From Epiperipatus broadwayi (Eukaryota > Onychophora > Udeonychophora > Euonychophora > Peripatidae), in assembly GCA_028023455.1 (NCBI GenBank), contig JAQFVV010012423.1, forward strand, positions 9,895,158-9,959,157: a stretch of DNA of 64,000 nucleotides, written 5' to 3'. Below are positions 34,246 to 46,905 of this stretch, in pieces. Below the pieces are notes generated by a model, which ran no database searches, was not told the origin of the DNA, and saw nothing but the letters and a program-made list of their open reading frames with translations. The translations under genes were made by a program, and so were the position numbers. How positions within the stretch are numbered: position 1 is the first letter of the stretch; each line of letters begins with the position of its first letter.

Positions 34246-35102
34246 CTTTATAATATTGTATTAATAATTAAGCTATCTTTAAAAAAAATTCATATGCTAA
34301 ATAAGTAATTAAAATTATCACTCGCTTTCTGATTTATATATATTTAATTCAATCTTATTTATTAGCGAGTACAAATTTAAGAGTTAAACTGTTTCTTGTA
34401 AAAATTCATTTTTTATTATTAAATTATTATCATCATCCGAATTGTAAGACAAGGACATCTTCAATCAAGTATTCTTTAATCTCACTTACCAAGATATATA
34501 TATAATTAAATCATTTATGTATAAAAGTAAATCATTACTATTTTTTAAAATTGACAAAAATGAATTGGTTCGCTCTTGCATTTAAAAGGAAACTATTCAA
34601 GTCTGAAATATGAACACTTTCGCAGGTTTTTTAACTGAGAGTTGACCAAGTGAGTCATTAATAGCTTTTAAAATATATTTCCAAAAGAATAAAGTAGACT
34701 TATGCTTGCAGCTACAAAAAGCATTATTCAAAGAAGATTCTTTTTACAAGAGTCAAACTACAAAACTAAAAGTTAATTGTAACGTAGCTTGAGTAATCAA
34801 TATATATGTCTACTGTATATCAAAAGTAAATAAAACCATTAAAAATATTTTTATGAAAGTACTATTCCGTTGATATCAGAAGTGTTTTATCTATAAAAAA
34901 AATAGTTTTACATACTTGCAAAGACATACACTATTTATTTCTTTATATATAAATGTAGTATGTTGCATGTGTATGTCTAACGCTATGATATTAGAAGTAT
35001 TCCTTAATTTATATCTGCTTATAAAGATTCTCTTCCTATATACATGTTTATAAGTATAGAAATTTATGATCATTTATATGGCACTGCTTAATGAAAAAAT
35101 AA
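34246..35102. other. AT-rich stretch inside inverted repeat L
   Basis: No gene seen. Confidence 0.45.
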
Positions 35103-35420
35103 TTAATCTTTTGTAAAAATTATAATCCAGTCAATGAAACTAGACATCATCAGCTGGGCAAGAGACCAGTTTAGAACACATACTCAATTTCTATTTAAAT
35201 GGACTCACAATGATCAATTTGGCATTACCATTTAAATATGAATTACAAGCATTAATTTAACTAAAGCCTTTTTTGAATTGGCTTAATGTTAATTGACAAG
35301 GCATAGCTTACAATCAGACATATTTTAAAATAAGATTGCTTTCAAATAAACATTTAAATATATAATACTAAGTAAAAACATCACACAAATATGTAATATA
35401 TTAATATTATTTGTCCTATA
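35103..35420 (+). repeat. Repeat T (~310 bp), copy 1
   Basis: Shares AATTTAACTAAAGCCTTTTT, a TTAATG..AATTGACAA block, CATTCAAA-like and AACATTTAAATAT blocks with 35473-35785 and 37905-38210 in the same order. Confidence 0.7.
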
Positions 35421-35472
35421 CTCTCTATAAATATTTATAGAAGTTTGCATCTTTTATATGCCAATATTTGAT

Positions 35473-35785
35473 AAAAAAAAAATCAACTAATTTCTTGCAG
35501 GACATATCTTTCTATAAATATGGAGTACAGTTGAGTTCAAGTCAAACTCATTTTTTATTTAAATAGATTTGCCATGCTCATTTTGAATTTAAAGATTGAA
35601 CATAAACCGTACCATATTGGTAATTTAACTAAAGCCTTTTTTGTATTGAATTAATGGAAATTGACAAGCAGAGTTAATAACCAAATTAATTTTTAAATAA
35701 CTTTGCATTCAAACAAACATTTAAATATGTAAATACTAATCACTTAAACCATATTAAAATATGTAATACTTTACTATTATTTCAT
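35473..35785 (+). repeat. Repeat T, copy 2
   Basis: Same block order as copy 1; CTTTGCATTCAAACAAACAT is shared exactly with copy 3. Confidence 0.7.
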
Positions 35786-37904
35786 TTATATCTTCTATAG
35801 AAATTTATAACCTTATATACGTAATTTTCAATAATATATACACTTTTCATACAATTATATAATTCTACCAAACTTGTACTGTTCAAGTTAATAGGAAATG
35901 GTAAAATAAAAGTAATAAGAAAGTCTTAAATGCACAGAACCAGCTTTCAGCAGATTGCTGCCAGAAACATAGTGCAGAATAGAACTGTGATATTAAAAAT
36001 AAGCATATAAAGTGATGAAGACTAAAATGTAAATCAGGCACAATATGCAAATTAGATGTTTTATTTTTTTGATAATGGGAGGCATGAATCTTTTCTATTA
36101 ATATAATGAGGATCACATCTTTATATTTTCCTATCAACTCTCTCAACACATATTGTTTTTACATTAGAGGGAGAAAAGATGTGTCCTGTAGGCAGCTCAT
36201 GATCAAAAAAAAATTTTATTATATGAAAATGGGTGCTCAGTGACTCATATTGAGCTGTCAGTGGGAGATTCACCATAATACACAAAGCTGCAGAATGAGG
36301 CAGGGCATGAAATTTTATATATAACCTGGTAAATGTCTTCAGAAGTATTTTTTATGTTGTTTAAAAGATTGTTGAGTGTGTCAGGCAATCTGAAGATAAC
36401 TCTAAATGTGTCTAAACAAATCTTTTAAAGGTTCATTGCAATATGAGGAATGTAAGCAGATTTAGTCATGGTTTAGATAGGTTATTATTTTCACCAATTT
36501 TATTAATGTTATTATAAATTTTTTCAACTGATTTTATTAGTATGTTATAGTTATATCTGATATCCAGTAAATCTTTAATATAAGTCTCAATTTTTCTGTC
36601 ACCCTTATGGTATTAAATCAAAGCTCTCATCTCTGGTGTCACCTATAGTAAGCTTCAGAAATCAGTGATTAACAGATAGTAATATATTTAAATCACCATC
36701 TTCAGACTTTTTCTGGCCTTTTGCTTTTATTTATGAACATGCTTATCTAGCAAACATTTTAAATTCCATTTAATATTCAAGCTTTGAATCCTAAGCATCT
36801 TTAATAAAAATAAAAGCCAAGAATTGGTTTAGAAATGGAGTTTTAAATACACTACCATCTAGTAATTACTGACTACTTAAGCTTACTACAGCTTGAAATA
36901 GAATCACTCTACATTTAACATATATTGCCTAACTAAGGTATTAAAAGATTTATCTTAACTCTTGAGTTAAAGAATATATCAAGATTTTTCTTTTTCAGTA
37001 AATTAGTCTCAAGAAATGGCAACTACCACTGACTGATGATTAAACATTACTACTTAGTTGTAATATCCTATTGTCTAGTTAAACTGGCTTCAGACACTGA
37101 ACTTAATTAATATACGAATATGAAGGACATCAAGAAAATAAAGATACAAATACAATATAACTTTAAAAAAATGTATTATTAAAAAATCAAGTAAAATCAT
37201 TCTTAGTTCTATGTATATATTTTGTTATTAGTCAACATTATATAAAAATTTTATTAAACTTGAGTATAGGTTTTAACATTCCAACCAGTCAATACCTCAT
37301 ACTGCTTAACAATTCATTGTAAAATTTAATTGGTGAAAGAACTTTGTTATTGATCAGCGATGACTTTCTGCTTCTGTATTCATCATAAAACTCCTTTTTC
37401 ACTAAATTCATGACACCACCTTATAGATATTCATAACATCACTTGGTTGCATTTCACTTTTGATAATATTTGTAATTATGCCATTTTTAATTCACACATA
37501 TAATTAATTATATTGCAGAGAATATTATCAATGAGTGAGTGAATTATGACATGATGTTTGAATAAATCATAGACTAAATAAAAGTCATCACTTATAGTAA
37601 TATTAAAATACATATATTACAAAGGCTATTTTCTGATTTGTGTGTGTGTCTATATATATCACATTATAAGAGCAAAACTATAAATAACTGTTTGAGCATC
37701 CTGTTTAGAAATTGTAGAATAACTTATTCTGCACTAGATAAAAACAAAATTTATATTTAAGTAATTCACTTGTTGGAAAAGCACTTTTCAACAATACTCC
37801 AAAGAGAAACAGTGAAGGAGCTATTCCTAACACAAATTGTCTTATCAATAATTTAGAATTTTTTTAGGAAAATGCCGATTGAATATACTGATGAAACATT
37901 TGAT
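35786..37904. other. Non-coding between repeat T copies
   Basis: 36160-36320 is GC-richer (AGATGTGTCCTGTAGGCAGC; GAGCTGTCAGTGGGAGATTC) and may be an element fragment. The 88-codon minus-strand ORF at 35883-36149 is hydrophobic with no motif and not convincing. Confidence 0.35.
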
Positions 37905-38210
37905 GAAAAACTAATTAGCTAATCTTTTACAGGACATGTTTCTGTCAATCAAATCTAGTGTTATCAACTACTTAGTAGATCATTTGAGATTACATTAAAC
38001 ATAGAAATAAAATTTCTATTCAAATATGCAATATTCAATATGATATTAAAGTTTTAAGGTGTATTGTAATGGTGATTTAACTACAGTTTCCTTTATATTG
38101 GATTAATGTTAATGACAACCAGAGTTTATAACCAAACTCATTTTAAAATAACTTTGCATTCAAACAAACATAAATATTTAAATATTAATTAGTTAAATAG
38201 AAATACTAAT
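37905..38210 (+). repeat. Repeat T, copy 3
   Basis: Matches copies 1 and 2; includes GTTTATAACCAAACTCATTT, aligned with GAGTTAATAACCAAATTAAT of copy 2. Confidence 0.65.
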
Positions 38211-38519
38211 TTACATTTTAATTTCTTCTTACCATGTACTCAAATCTTGGCTACTAATCTATTATTCTCATTTAAGAAATATATATTCTTCCCATTAATT
38301 TTATTACAATTATAAATTTTATTCAGAAAAACATTAATTTATCATTTGATTTCTATTTATTTATTGTGTTCAAGTTCACAAAGTTTCAGATTTAGTTAAT
38401 AGCACTTTGTTTAGTGGGCTCTGATATTCAGTATTCAGAATGTAATTAAGGTTTTAATACCATTAAAACACAATATTATGATTATTTTCCTGCCATATTG
38501 TTTATTTAAACATATTTTT

Positions 38520-38885
38520 GAAAACTTAGAATTTGATTTTATTCTGGAATCATTTTTCATCAATTGGAAAATTTATAATTTTATAAGTTGTGACTTAAAT
38601 TCAATTATTATAGATTTAGCTGTACAAGTATGTAAAAAATTTAGGCATTAATATTTGAAATGTAAATATTTTCAATTTTTTTCTATGTAAAATAGCTTTA
38701 AAATATTGTTGTGTTATAATTTTTTTAAATATTTTTAATTACCTATAGCACTTAACTACTGAAAAATTAAAATGAGAACAAATCAAAAAATATGAGTAAG
38801 AAAGTGTAAACTTCTCACTAGTCAAAATCTGAGCTTTCAATAACTCAATGGTAACAATTTTTTTAAAGCCAAAAATCAGGATCCT
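38520..38885 (-). repeat. Long-range inverted repeat L, right arm
   Basis: Inverse partner of 33895-34245. All three repeat T copies lie between the arms, so the ~5-kb block could be a single large foldback or two opposed insertions of one element. Confidence 0.75.
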
Positions 38886-41800
38886 TTGTTTACACATTGC
38901 TTATCAAGAACAGATTTTATTATTGTAATCCATTGCTTTATTTTTTGTAAGCTTGAGTAATCATTAAATTGTAGATGGTAGATCTTATTAAATCCATATC
39001 CTTTGGTGTGGCACCGATATTCACTCACTGGAAAAAGCTTTAAGACAGAAGTTAATCTAGGGACTTGAATGCAATAGCACTGGACATGAATTTAATAAAC
39101 CCTACTATATAGTATCTATTAATTACTTAAACTGTGAAACAAGATAAATAGAGTTTGCTCCTATAAACCTTATTTTATATATAGATTTTTACTACATGCT
39201 AAGTATCAAGAGTATAATTATGTTATAAAACATTAATTTAATTAAATCAACTTTTCAAAAAAGTTGATAACCCACTTGAAAAAATAAAACTAATAGAAGT
39301 TGATAATAATTTCATGACAATGTAATTTGTATTGATTATTTATTGTAAATTTCCCTGAATAGATATATGTTAACAGTTTTAATTTTGTTTTTATAGTGTT
39401 CTCTTTTTTTTTTTTTTTGTAAAAAGTCCTTTGGACAATATTGTACAAATAATTGTTATTTCTAAGTCAATACTAGGTGATAGCAAAGATGTTCATTGAT
39501 AATTCTGATTGTTTTTTAATATTTTTTAAAACAAATATTAAATGATTTTTAATCAGTAAGCAGCCAATTAAATTCCTTTGATAAAACTTTAAGTAATAAC
39601 GACATGTTTTTTTGAATAGTTTCGCTTTTAAAAGTAAAATTCTTACAACTCATTTTAATTCCATTTGTTCTAATAATTTGTATTTTCAATTTTAAATAAC
39701 TTTATAATAAAACAAAATTTTTTTATTACTATTAAATGTGGTTCACTTGCTTATTTTATTTTGATTACTACAAATTATCATGACTGATTTTTATCATTCA
39801 ATTATTGATTAGTTGTGTGATACCAATAATATCAATAAATACAAAAAAATTATTGGTATTAATGATGTAAAATAAGATTTTTTATATATATTTTAAAGGA
39901 CTACTTTTTTCTCTTTAGTTATTTTTTATTGTATTATAGTTTATTCTATATGACTAAACGTCAGTTAAAACTTATTTGTAAACAATTTGTGAATGAATTT
40001 ATTATTAGAATTACTGAATCATATTTTTGAGAACTTTTTTTATTTGAATTATATATATTCACGTATTTGTTATTTTATTTACTCCAATTTTCTTTTTACA
40101 ATTGTAAGTTTTAAATAAATATATTAAATAAATATGTTCTAATTTCTTGTAAAATCTTATATGTAAATAATTAGAAACTCAATGTTTAGATGAAAATTAT
40201 TTAGTCTTTATCAAGAATAATAGTAACATCAATCTAAAAAATTATATATATTGTAACCATGTGATATGCCATCTGCTTTTATTACAACATTTTTAACAGT
40301 GCAGTATATAATACTTAGCCATAAAAGAAAATAAAAGATAAAATAAAACTAATAACTAGAGACATAAAACTATATCATTCAATATGTAGATAAAATGGTC
40401 TCACTTAATAAGCAATATCTCATATATTTATAGTTAAATAGTAATCTAATAAAAGATATTAAAAATATATATAACTGCTATTCATATTTATTTAGTAAAG
40501 TGCATGTTTATAATGTAAATTTTTTTTATAAAAGTTAAAAGAAAGAAAGATAGCTTAATGAACATTTTAATTTTTAGTGTTGAAAATTTGTTGGGTTATT
40601 TAAAGTTGAAGTGGATTATTAAAAGAAGCTTGCCTTGAATAAGATTAGTTTTACACTCTTAGATGTGTGTGCATGCATGGGTGTATAAGTTGATTTTAGA
40701 TCTTTATTTTTATTTATTAAAATATTCAATTTATTTATTAACTTTTCAAAATAAAATAGATAATAAAACTTGGCAAATAAAATATTTAATATTCTAAACT
40801 TCTGATAAAAACAACAATAAAAATATGAAAATCAGTAAATTATTACATGTATTTTCTGTTTATTATTTTTATTTAAAAAAAAAAAACTTTATTCATGTTA
40901 AGTAGTTGATTTATTATAACTTGAAATTGAAACACATCATGCTGACACGTGATATTGTTTTTTTGTTTTTTTTTTATTGGAGAAAAAGAGCGCGGAACTG
41001 GAGGTGAATTGAGAGAATTGGATCATGGAGGGTCCTAATAAGAAGAAAGAAAAAAAATAACAGTGTAACTTTTATTATTTGCCTTTTTGTTTTAAAACAC
41101 ATCAATGAATTGCTGAACAAGAAAATTAAGGTATCAGGTTTTTGTGCTTTCTTTAACTAAACGATCTAAAGTTCATAATAATGTGCCAAGATAATACTTT
41201 TAACTTAAAATCTAACTTTGGAAATTTTCAACAGATGAAAATTGTAGCATTAACCGAGATCATATGGAAAATGATAAACAGTCATTTTATACTAATAAAT
41301 CACATTTTTAATGGCAGTAAATTTAAGACTAAGTTAAAAATAATAATAATAATAAAAATATTAAGACTGTTCAAAACTAAAATAATGTAAGTAAATATTC
41401 GATCTTAATTATATATATATAAAAACGACCAACAAATGTCTAAATGATTAAAAAAAAAAACCCCAAATGAATGGAACACTGCTTTCTGAAAATAAAAATT
41501 AAAAATTTGTTAATGAAAACTGGCATATCATTTATTTATGGCGGAAATGTTGCTTTATCATCTGCTTCTCCAGAAAGAGGGAAAACTGTTAATAAAATAT
41601 TTTTTCAATGAAAACGCGGATAACTTACTAGAATTTAATAATAATTGTACAAAATTGTCATATTCAAACTAGCTAGTTAATATTAAATTGTGTCATATAA
41701 TGGATCCATACCTGTTCATGTTTAAAGTAGTATATCGTATTCGTGTGCTTGTCTACTATCATAGTGAAATTGTAGCTGCTTTGTTGTTTTTTTATGCAGA

Positions 41801-42390
41801 ATAAGTAAATATATTGGTTTGAACAATACTAATGCATTCATATTATTCACATAACTAACGACGTGGGACCTCACACCGTAAATTATCTGCCTATCGTCAA
41901 GGAAACTTTACTAATGAACTGAATGTATCATCATCATCATTACTATTGTAATTTTTATTTTGTTTAAAAAAAAGGTAATATAATAGTTATATATTTTATG
42001 CTTTATTTTACATGTCAATGTATCTTACTTTACCATCTGAAATTGTCTCAAGGAGTTTACAATAAAGTGTGTAGAGATTTTTATTACACACACGTAATTT
42101 TAAATATATTGGCAAAGGGTTTAAATTTAAATTTGCCTATTCTTTATAACTTGGGACAAATAATCATTACAGGTGTGTTTATCAGAAGTTTTAATAATTT
42201 TCTTAATATCATTCATAGCAAAAATTAGATTTTGAATTTGTCTGAGAACAAATTTATTTCATTAACCATTTAATTAATAATATTTATTGCATTAATCTGT
42301 CCACTTAATTTCATAAATATTTATTATGCTCATTGTTTGTGTGTGTATTCCTCATCTTATGCAAATATTTACTATGCTATTTTAATGTGT
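38886..42390. other. AT-rich stretch
   Basis: A GC-rich patch at 40985-41035 (AGAGCGCGGAACTGGAGGTG) has a strong minus-strand acceptor (TTTCTTTCTTCTTATTAG) beside it but only a short frame ending in an A-run. ATATATTGTAACC lies at 40244-40256. Nothing else is recognised. Confidence 0.4.
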
Positions 42391-43000
42391 TTATAGTCGT
42401 TTTGACTAATACTTTCCTGTGGGTTTTGGATATTATTTAATGTGTGGATTTTAAGGATGGTCCAAGCTATTAATCTTTATCATTAGGGATAAATTCGCAT
42501 CTTGCCATTGTGAGAAATATTTATCTGATAGTATACTATTTATGATGTTTATGGGATGGAAATGATCTCCCATTATTATTATATGTATTTGCCATGAGAT
42601 GACAGTGTTCCAAAATATTTTATATAGCTTATTTAGTTAGATTCCATGGAGAGAATCATTTGTCTTTGGTGTGTTTTCCCTTTTCTTATGTGGTAAGACT
42701 GTGTCTTCACATACACTTATGCTTGATAGATAAGCATGGGAGCCACCATTATTATAGTCAGGTGTCTTGCTCTAAGGAGCTTATTTAGTGATGTTGTCCC
42801 TCATGTGCTATTTAAAATACTAGATTGTCCACCACAGAAGGTGTAGACTATTGTATTTATAAATGTTATGGCAATGATAGCTAGTTATTGAGGTAGTAAT
42901 TTCCAGTGCTTTGGTTGGTCATAATAATATCCGTATTGTGCTACTGTGCTTTGCCAGTAGTATACAAGTAAATCCACAAGATTTAATAACTTAATTCCTT
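42391..43000. repeat. GC-richer segment, probable old mobile-element relic
   Basis: Raised GC over 600 bp with stops in all frames. One short motif, TTGCTCTAAGGAG, is shared with repeat R2 (17675), hinting at a distant relation. Confidence 0.3.
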
Positions 43001-45008
43001 AATTTAAAGCATAGCATGATGAGAATACACAGACACAATGCTATTTATAGATGTCATATGGAGAAATTCGCCGAGGGGTTTGTAAGTTCCATAAATTTTA
43101 AATTTAATATTATTATGTGGACTTTAAATAAGTTAACTAGCAACGTATGTGCGACTTCTGATGAATGTTTTTATTTATCCTTAGCTTTAAAATTAACATA
43201 GTGTGAGGCAGTTGTAATGTAATGATGACAGTTAACATCATCATATTAGCCAGCTAAGTTAGAAGCAGCAATAAATTATCTTGAAGTTAATCTTCATAAT
43301 TTTGTTATATAATTTTAATAGTAAGATATCATAAAGGTGCTAAGATGTAAAATATATGGAAAATGTTAAGTAGCTTATGGTGCAAGCTAGCCAACTATTA
43401 TAACTATTATTTTCAAGTTCATTAATTTTTGTTTAATGCCTTAGTTGAAGTAGAATAAATTGTGATTTCAAATAAATATTTAGCCAGAAATCATAATAAT
43501 TTATAATCATAAGTTTATTGTGCAATTTTGAAAACCAAGAAGTAATGGTTTTGACATAAAATGAATCTAAATTATTAACTTCTCAGAGTTAAAATGGAAA
43601 GGATCTAGTAGCTATGATGTGTAAGCTGTTATTATATTAGTGTGGTGTAAATATTTTTTTTGTCTAAATGTAATAAATGTATTTTTAAAATTTATTAAAA
43701 TTTAGTTTTTGAGTATTTTTCTGTGTGAAATTCTTCTCTTTGGTTCCACAAACCCACCAAATGAAATAAAATGTATATTTTTCAAATCAGATAATTATTA
43801 TTCTCAAGATCCAAAATCACTAATACTTGATAAGAAACAGTGACATAAATAGTTTTTTTTTTTATTAAAAATTTTAAATTGATAATTGTTCATTTAAGTC
43901 TTGCAATGGATGTATCCATCCATAATTCAGACTGCACATTATTAACCTATTATCAGAGTTTAAACATTGTAAATGAAGTATTTTATCTGTGTTGTTTAGG
44001 ATAAGAGAGGGAAATGAAATGTACCCTTTTCCCTTTATTAGTTGAATACCATTCTAGGTAAAAGGCTGTAAGTATTCTTAATTTATTTACATGATTTTTT
44101 TTTATTAAATATTGGTTGAATAAAGTAAGCATTTTCTTTGGTGATCTAAATGATAATTATTAGGATGTTAATCAGATGCATTAACTCATAGGAAATGTAT
44201 GTTATTAAAGCTTGCTGGGATGTCATTTATTTGCCTTGCAACACTATACCACTACTTTATTTGATAAAATACCAGAAACAAAACCATGAGATTTTTATTT
44301 TGCATTACATAAAAGGCCCATTGTTGTTCGATCATATTAATGGATAATATTAAAGGTATAATAGAGTTTGTTAGTCAGAAGAGTCTATTGGAAAACATGT
44401 TGTGAAAGTCCTAGTATTTATAGCTCAGAGAGTTTGATTAAGATGAAGGTAGAGATGTACTTTATTTTAAATTATTTATCCGAGAAGGATTGAAGTTTTA
44501 TCTCTTGCCAACATTATATGCTTTATTTAGAGTAATTTAGTTTATTAGAGTTAAGCTCTTCCTTGGACTTAACTGTATATCTCTGTAGCTAATTCTTTAT
44601 ATGTAACCGACCACTGAGCTCAGTCTGTTCCATAATCCTGTATGAGTCTCAACCCAACCCAGATATTGTGTAAAAGAGGTGTCCAACAATCAGAACTTGT
44701 TAGAGTTTTGTTTGAAATATTTTTCGATAGGTTAGAGAGAAGGTCTCAACTTAAGAGAATGACTATGATTATTAGTTTCTTTTCATTTTCTTTAGAGGTT
44801 ACAAAAGGAACACCCAACTAGAGGAGCTATCGATGTACTTAACTACACGATACTATTTCTTTAAAGGTTACATAGCTAATAATATAATTCACTAATGTCA
44901 AATATACTTGGATTTAATGTACCATTTATTTTTAACAGAGTGCAAATACTAATAAAAATTTGACTACAAATAAGATCTAATAAACTTCATTGTGGCTGGA
45001 TACAGCCA
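43001..45008. other. Non-coding, mixed composition
   Basis: 44580-44860 is GC-richer and contains two TTTCTTTA..GGTTACA blocks ~85 bp apart. No gene or family is recognised. Confidence 0.35.
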
Positions 45009-45030
45009 TTGAGCCCCACATTGGGCACCA
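45009..45030 (-). promoter_or_regulatory. Primer-binding site of an LTR retroelement (tRNA-Lys type)
   Basis: On the plus strand the 20 bp from 45011 equal the 3' end of a eukaryotic tRNA-Lys(CTT), GAGCCCCACRTTGGGC plus an RCCA end. Only the tRNA 3' end is present, not a T stem upstream, so it fits a primer-binding site read on the minus strand (TGGTGCCCAATGTGGGGCTC) and not a tRNA gene. About 10 bp further right, TGTAACC at 45041 would be the complement of an LTR 3' end (...CA). I could not find the other LTR or any gag-pol remains. Confidence 0.5.
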
Positions 45031-45040
45031 TAATTGCCAC

Positions 45041-46873
45041 TGTAACCTTCTCCCTGATCTATCTGGTCATCAACAAATCATGCCGCATGTTTTAGCGACT
45101 AAATTCTCATATGCAACCTAACATACTTCCATTATCAAGAATATAAGCGTGAAGAAACAAAAATGTAAAACTAACAAAATGATTTCTGTATTGAATAAAA
45201 CTAGCATGAAACTATAGATCTAAAGAAGATCACAAAGTGATTAATAAAGATAATAACTTCGGGTCAAACCAGCTTTGAAATCCACACAAACAAAATGTGA
45301 TGAGTTAAATTTGATGTTCAACAAACCAATGAATAACTAATAATTATATGTCTGGAATGATTATGAAACTTAACTTATAACTGAAATGATGAGTAAATTA
45401 TGATGTAGATGACTCAATGGATGATAGAAAGGTGATAATTAAATAGTAAAATGAAATGAGTCTATGAATGAAGAGAAAAGACTGAAAATGTATGGGAATA
45501 ATGAGTGATTAAGATGATGATAGATTCAGAGTTAATGAATAGTTAAGATGATAAAAGAATAAAAGTTAATGTATGATTAATCAATTATGATAATGAATTA
45601 ATGTCAAATGAGAATGAATAACTAAAAGAACGATCAAGATAAAATTGAAAAACAATGTTAATGATGGAGACTGAAATCTTAAACTATAAACTAATATGAG
45701 ATTAAATGGTAAAAAGATAAGCTAAATAAAAATAGGGATTCCAAGCTTGACACAACCAGAATATTATCATGAAGTTAAAACAAACTATACTTTTTACAAC
45801 AACAACAACAAAAATAGTTTATACCTTAAAGTTTAGTTGACTTTCATAAAACAGTAAAAGTAATCTATTTCAAGTCTAACTATAATAATTAACTATCTAT
45901 AAAATTTATGACAATTCAACTTCTACCTTGAAACTTAACAACTAATTCTTCTCAGGGTTCAAACACTCAAAATCATTATACAAACCATATTTGGGTCAGT
46001 AAGAGGGATTTTACCACTACCCAAACATAATGCGCATAACAGCTCTCAATATAAACTCAAATTAAGAACTATATTTAGCAGTTCCAAAGAAACCTTATAA
46101 CGAATATAAACTTTAAAATGTATGACTGGGAATGACTTTTTAATAATTAAAAAAAAAACAAATCAATAACTTACCAAATTCCTTTTATTAGATAATGATA
46201 AACCATGTGATCAAGATCAGTAAATGATAGCTCTGCAGATTTAACTCAATCAATTAAATCAATATTATATTTATCTTTTAATCTATTACTTAAAATAATC
46301 TGTACTATAAGTTATTAACATTTTGATTATTGTGTGATAATGCATTAGATGTACCAATAAATTACAAGACTTACCAAAATTATTATGATATAGCATAATA
46401 TAGTTAATAGTACTATATTGGTCAATGATGATTTCAATTTATAATCTTCTGATAGTTTGATAGCAATAACAATAATAGTGTACATATGTGGATATTAGCA
46501 ATAAGACTATAGGCAATTAAATAAATTTTTAAATACAACAAACTTTATTTACAATATTTACAAATTTTAATTCAAAGACATGGCATGAAACAAAGCTAAT
46601 ATATTAAAAGAATTTATGGATGGGAAAATACTTAGTGTCCCATTAACCATACTTTTAGTCAATGCCACTAACTTAGACAATCATCTTATGAGTATTACTT
46701 ATTACGGTTTAGCTTATGTTAAGAATAAGATAATGAAATCTTATTGAAACTGAACTAGCACTTAAATTACAACTAACAGTATATTTAGAACTTTAGGATA
46801 TGCACCAAGTTTAAATTTAGAATTCAAAAAAAAATTATAAAGTATTGCATTCTCCTAAAACCCTTTCTTTTAT
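45041..46873. other. Possible LTR remnant then AT-rich DNA
   Basis: 45041-45140 is GC-richer and may be LTR sequence; no matching second LTR is seen in the window. The rest is AT-rich with many TGATGA-like short repeats at 45300-45700, without a gene. Confidence 0.3.
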
Positions 46874-46905
46874 CAGAATATGATAAGGGCAATTATCATA
46901 TTCTG
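46874..46905. other. Perfect 13-bp hairpin
   Basis: CAGAATATGATAA and TTATCATATTCTG around a 6-nt GGGCAA loop. Confidence 0.8.

Noticed and set aside
37890-37945. CTGATGA..GAAA at 37896
   Set aside because: There is no stable stem II (AACATTTGAT) and no stem I complement after a UH site.
40980-41060. GC patch with a strong acceptor as a minus-strand exon
   Set aside because: The frame is short, runs into an A10 tract and has no donor.
44980-45030. Functional tRNA-Lys gene
   Set aside because: Only the 3' ~20 bases match; there is no acceptor 5' strand, D-arm or anticodon arm upstream.
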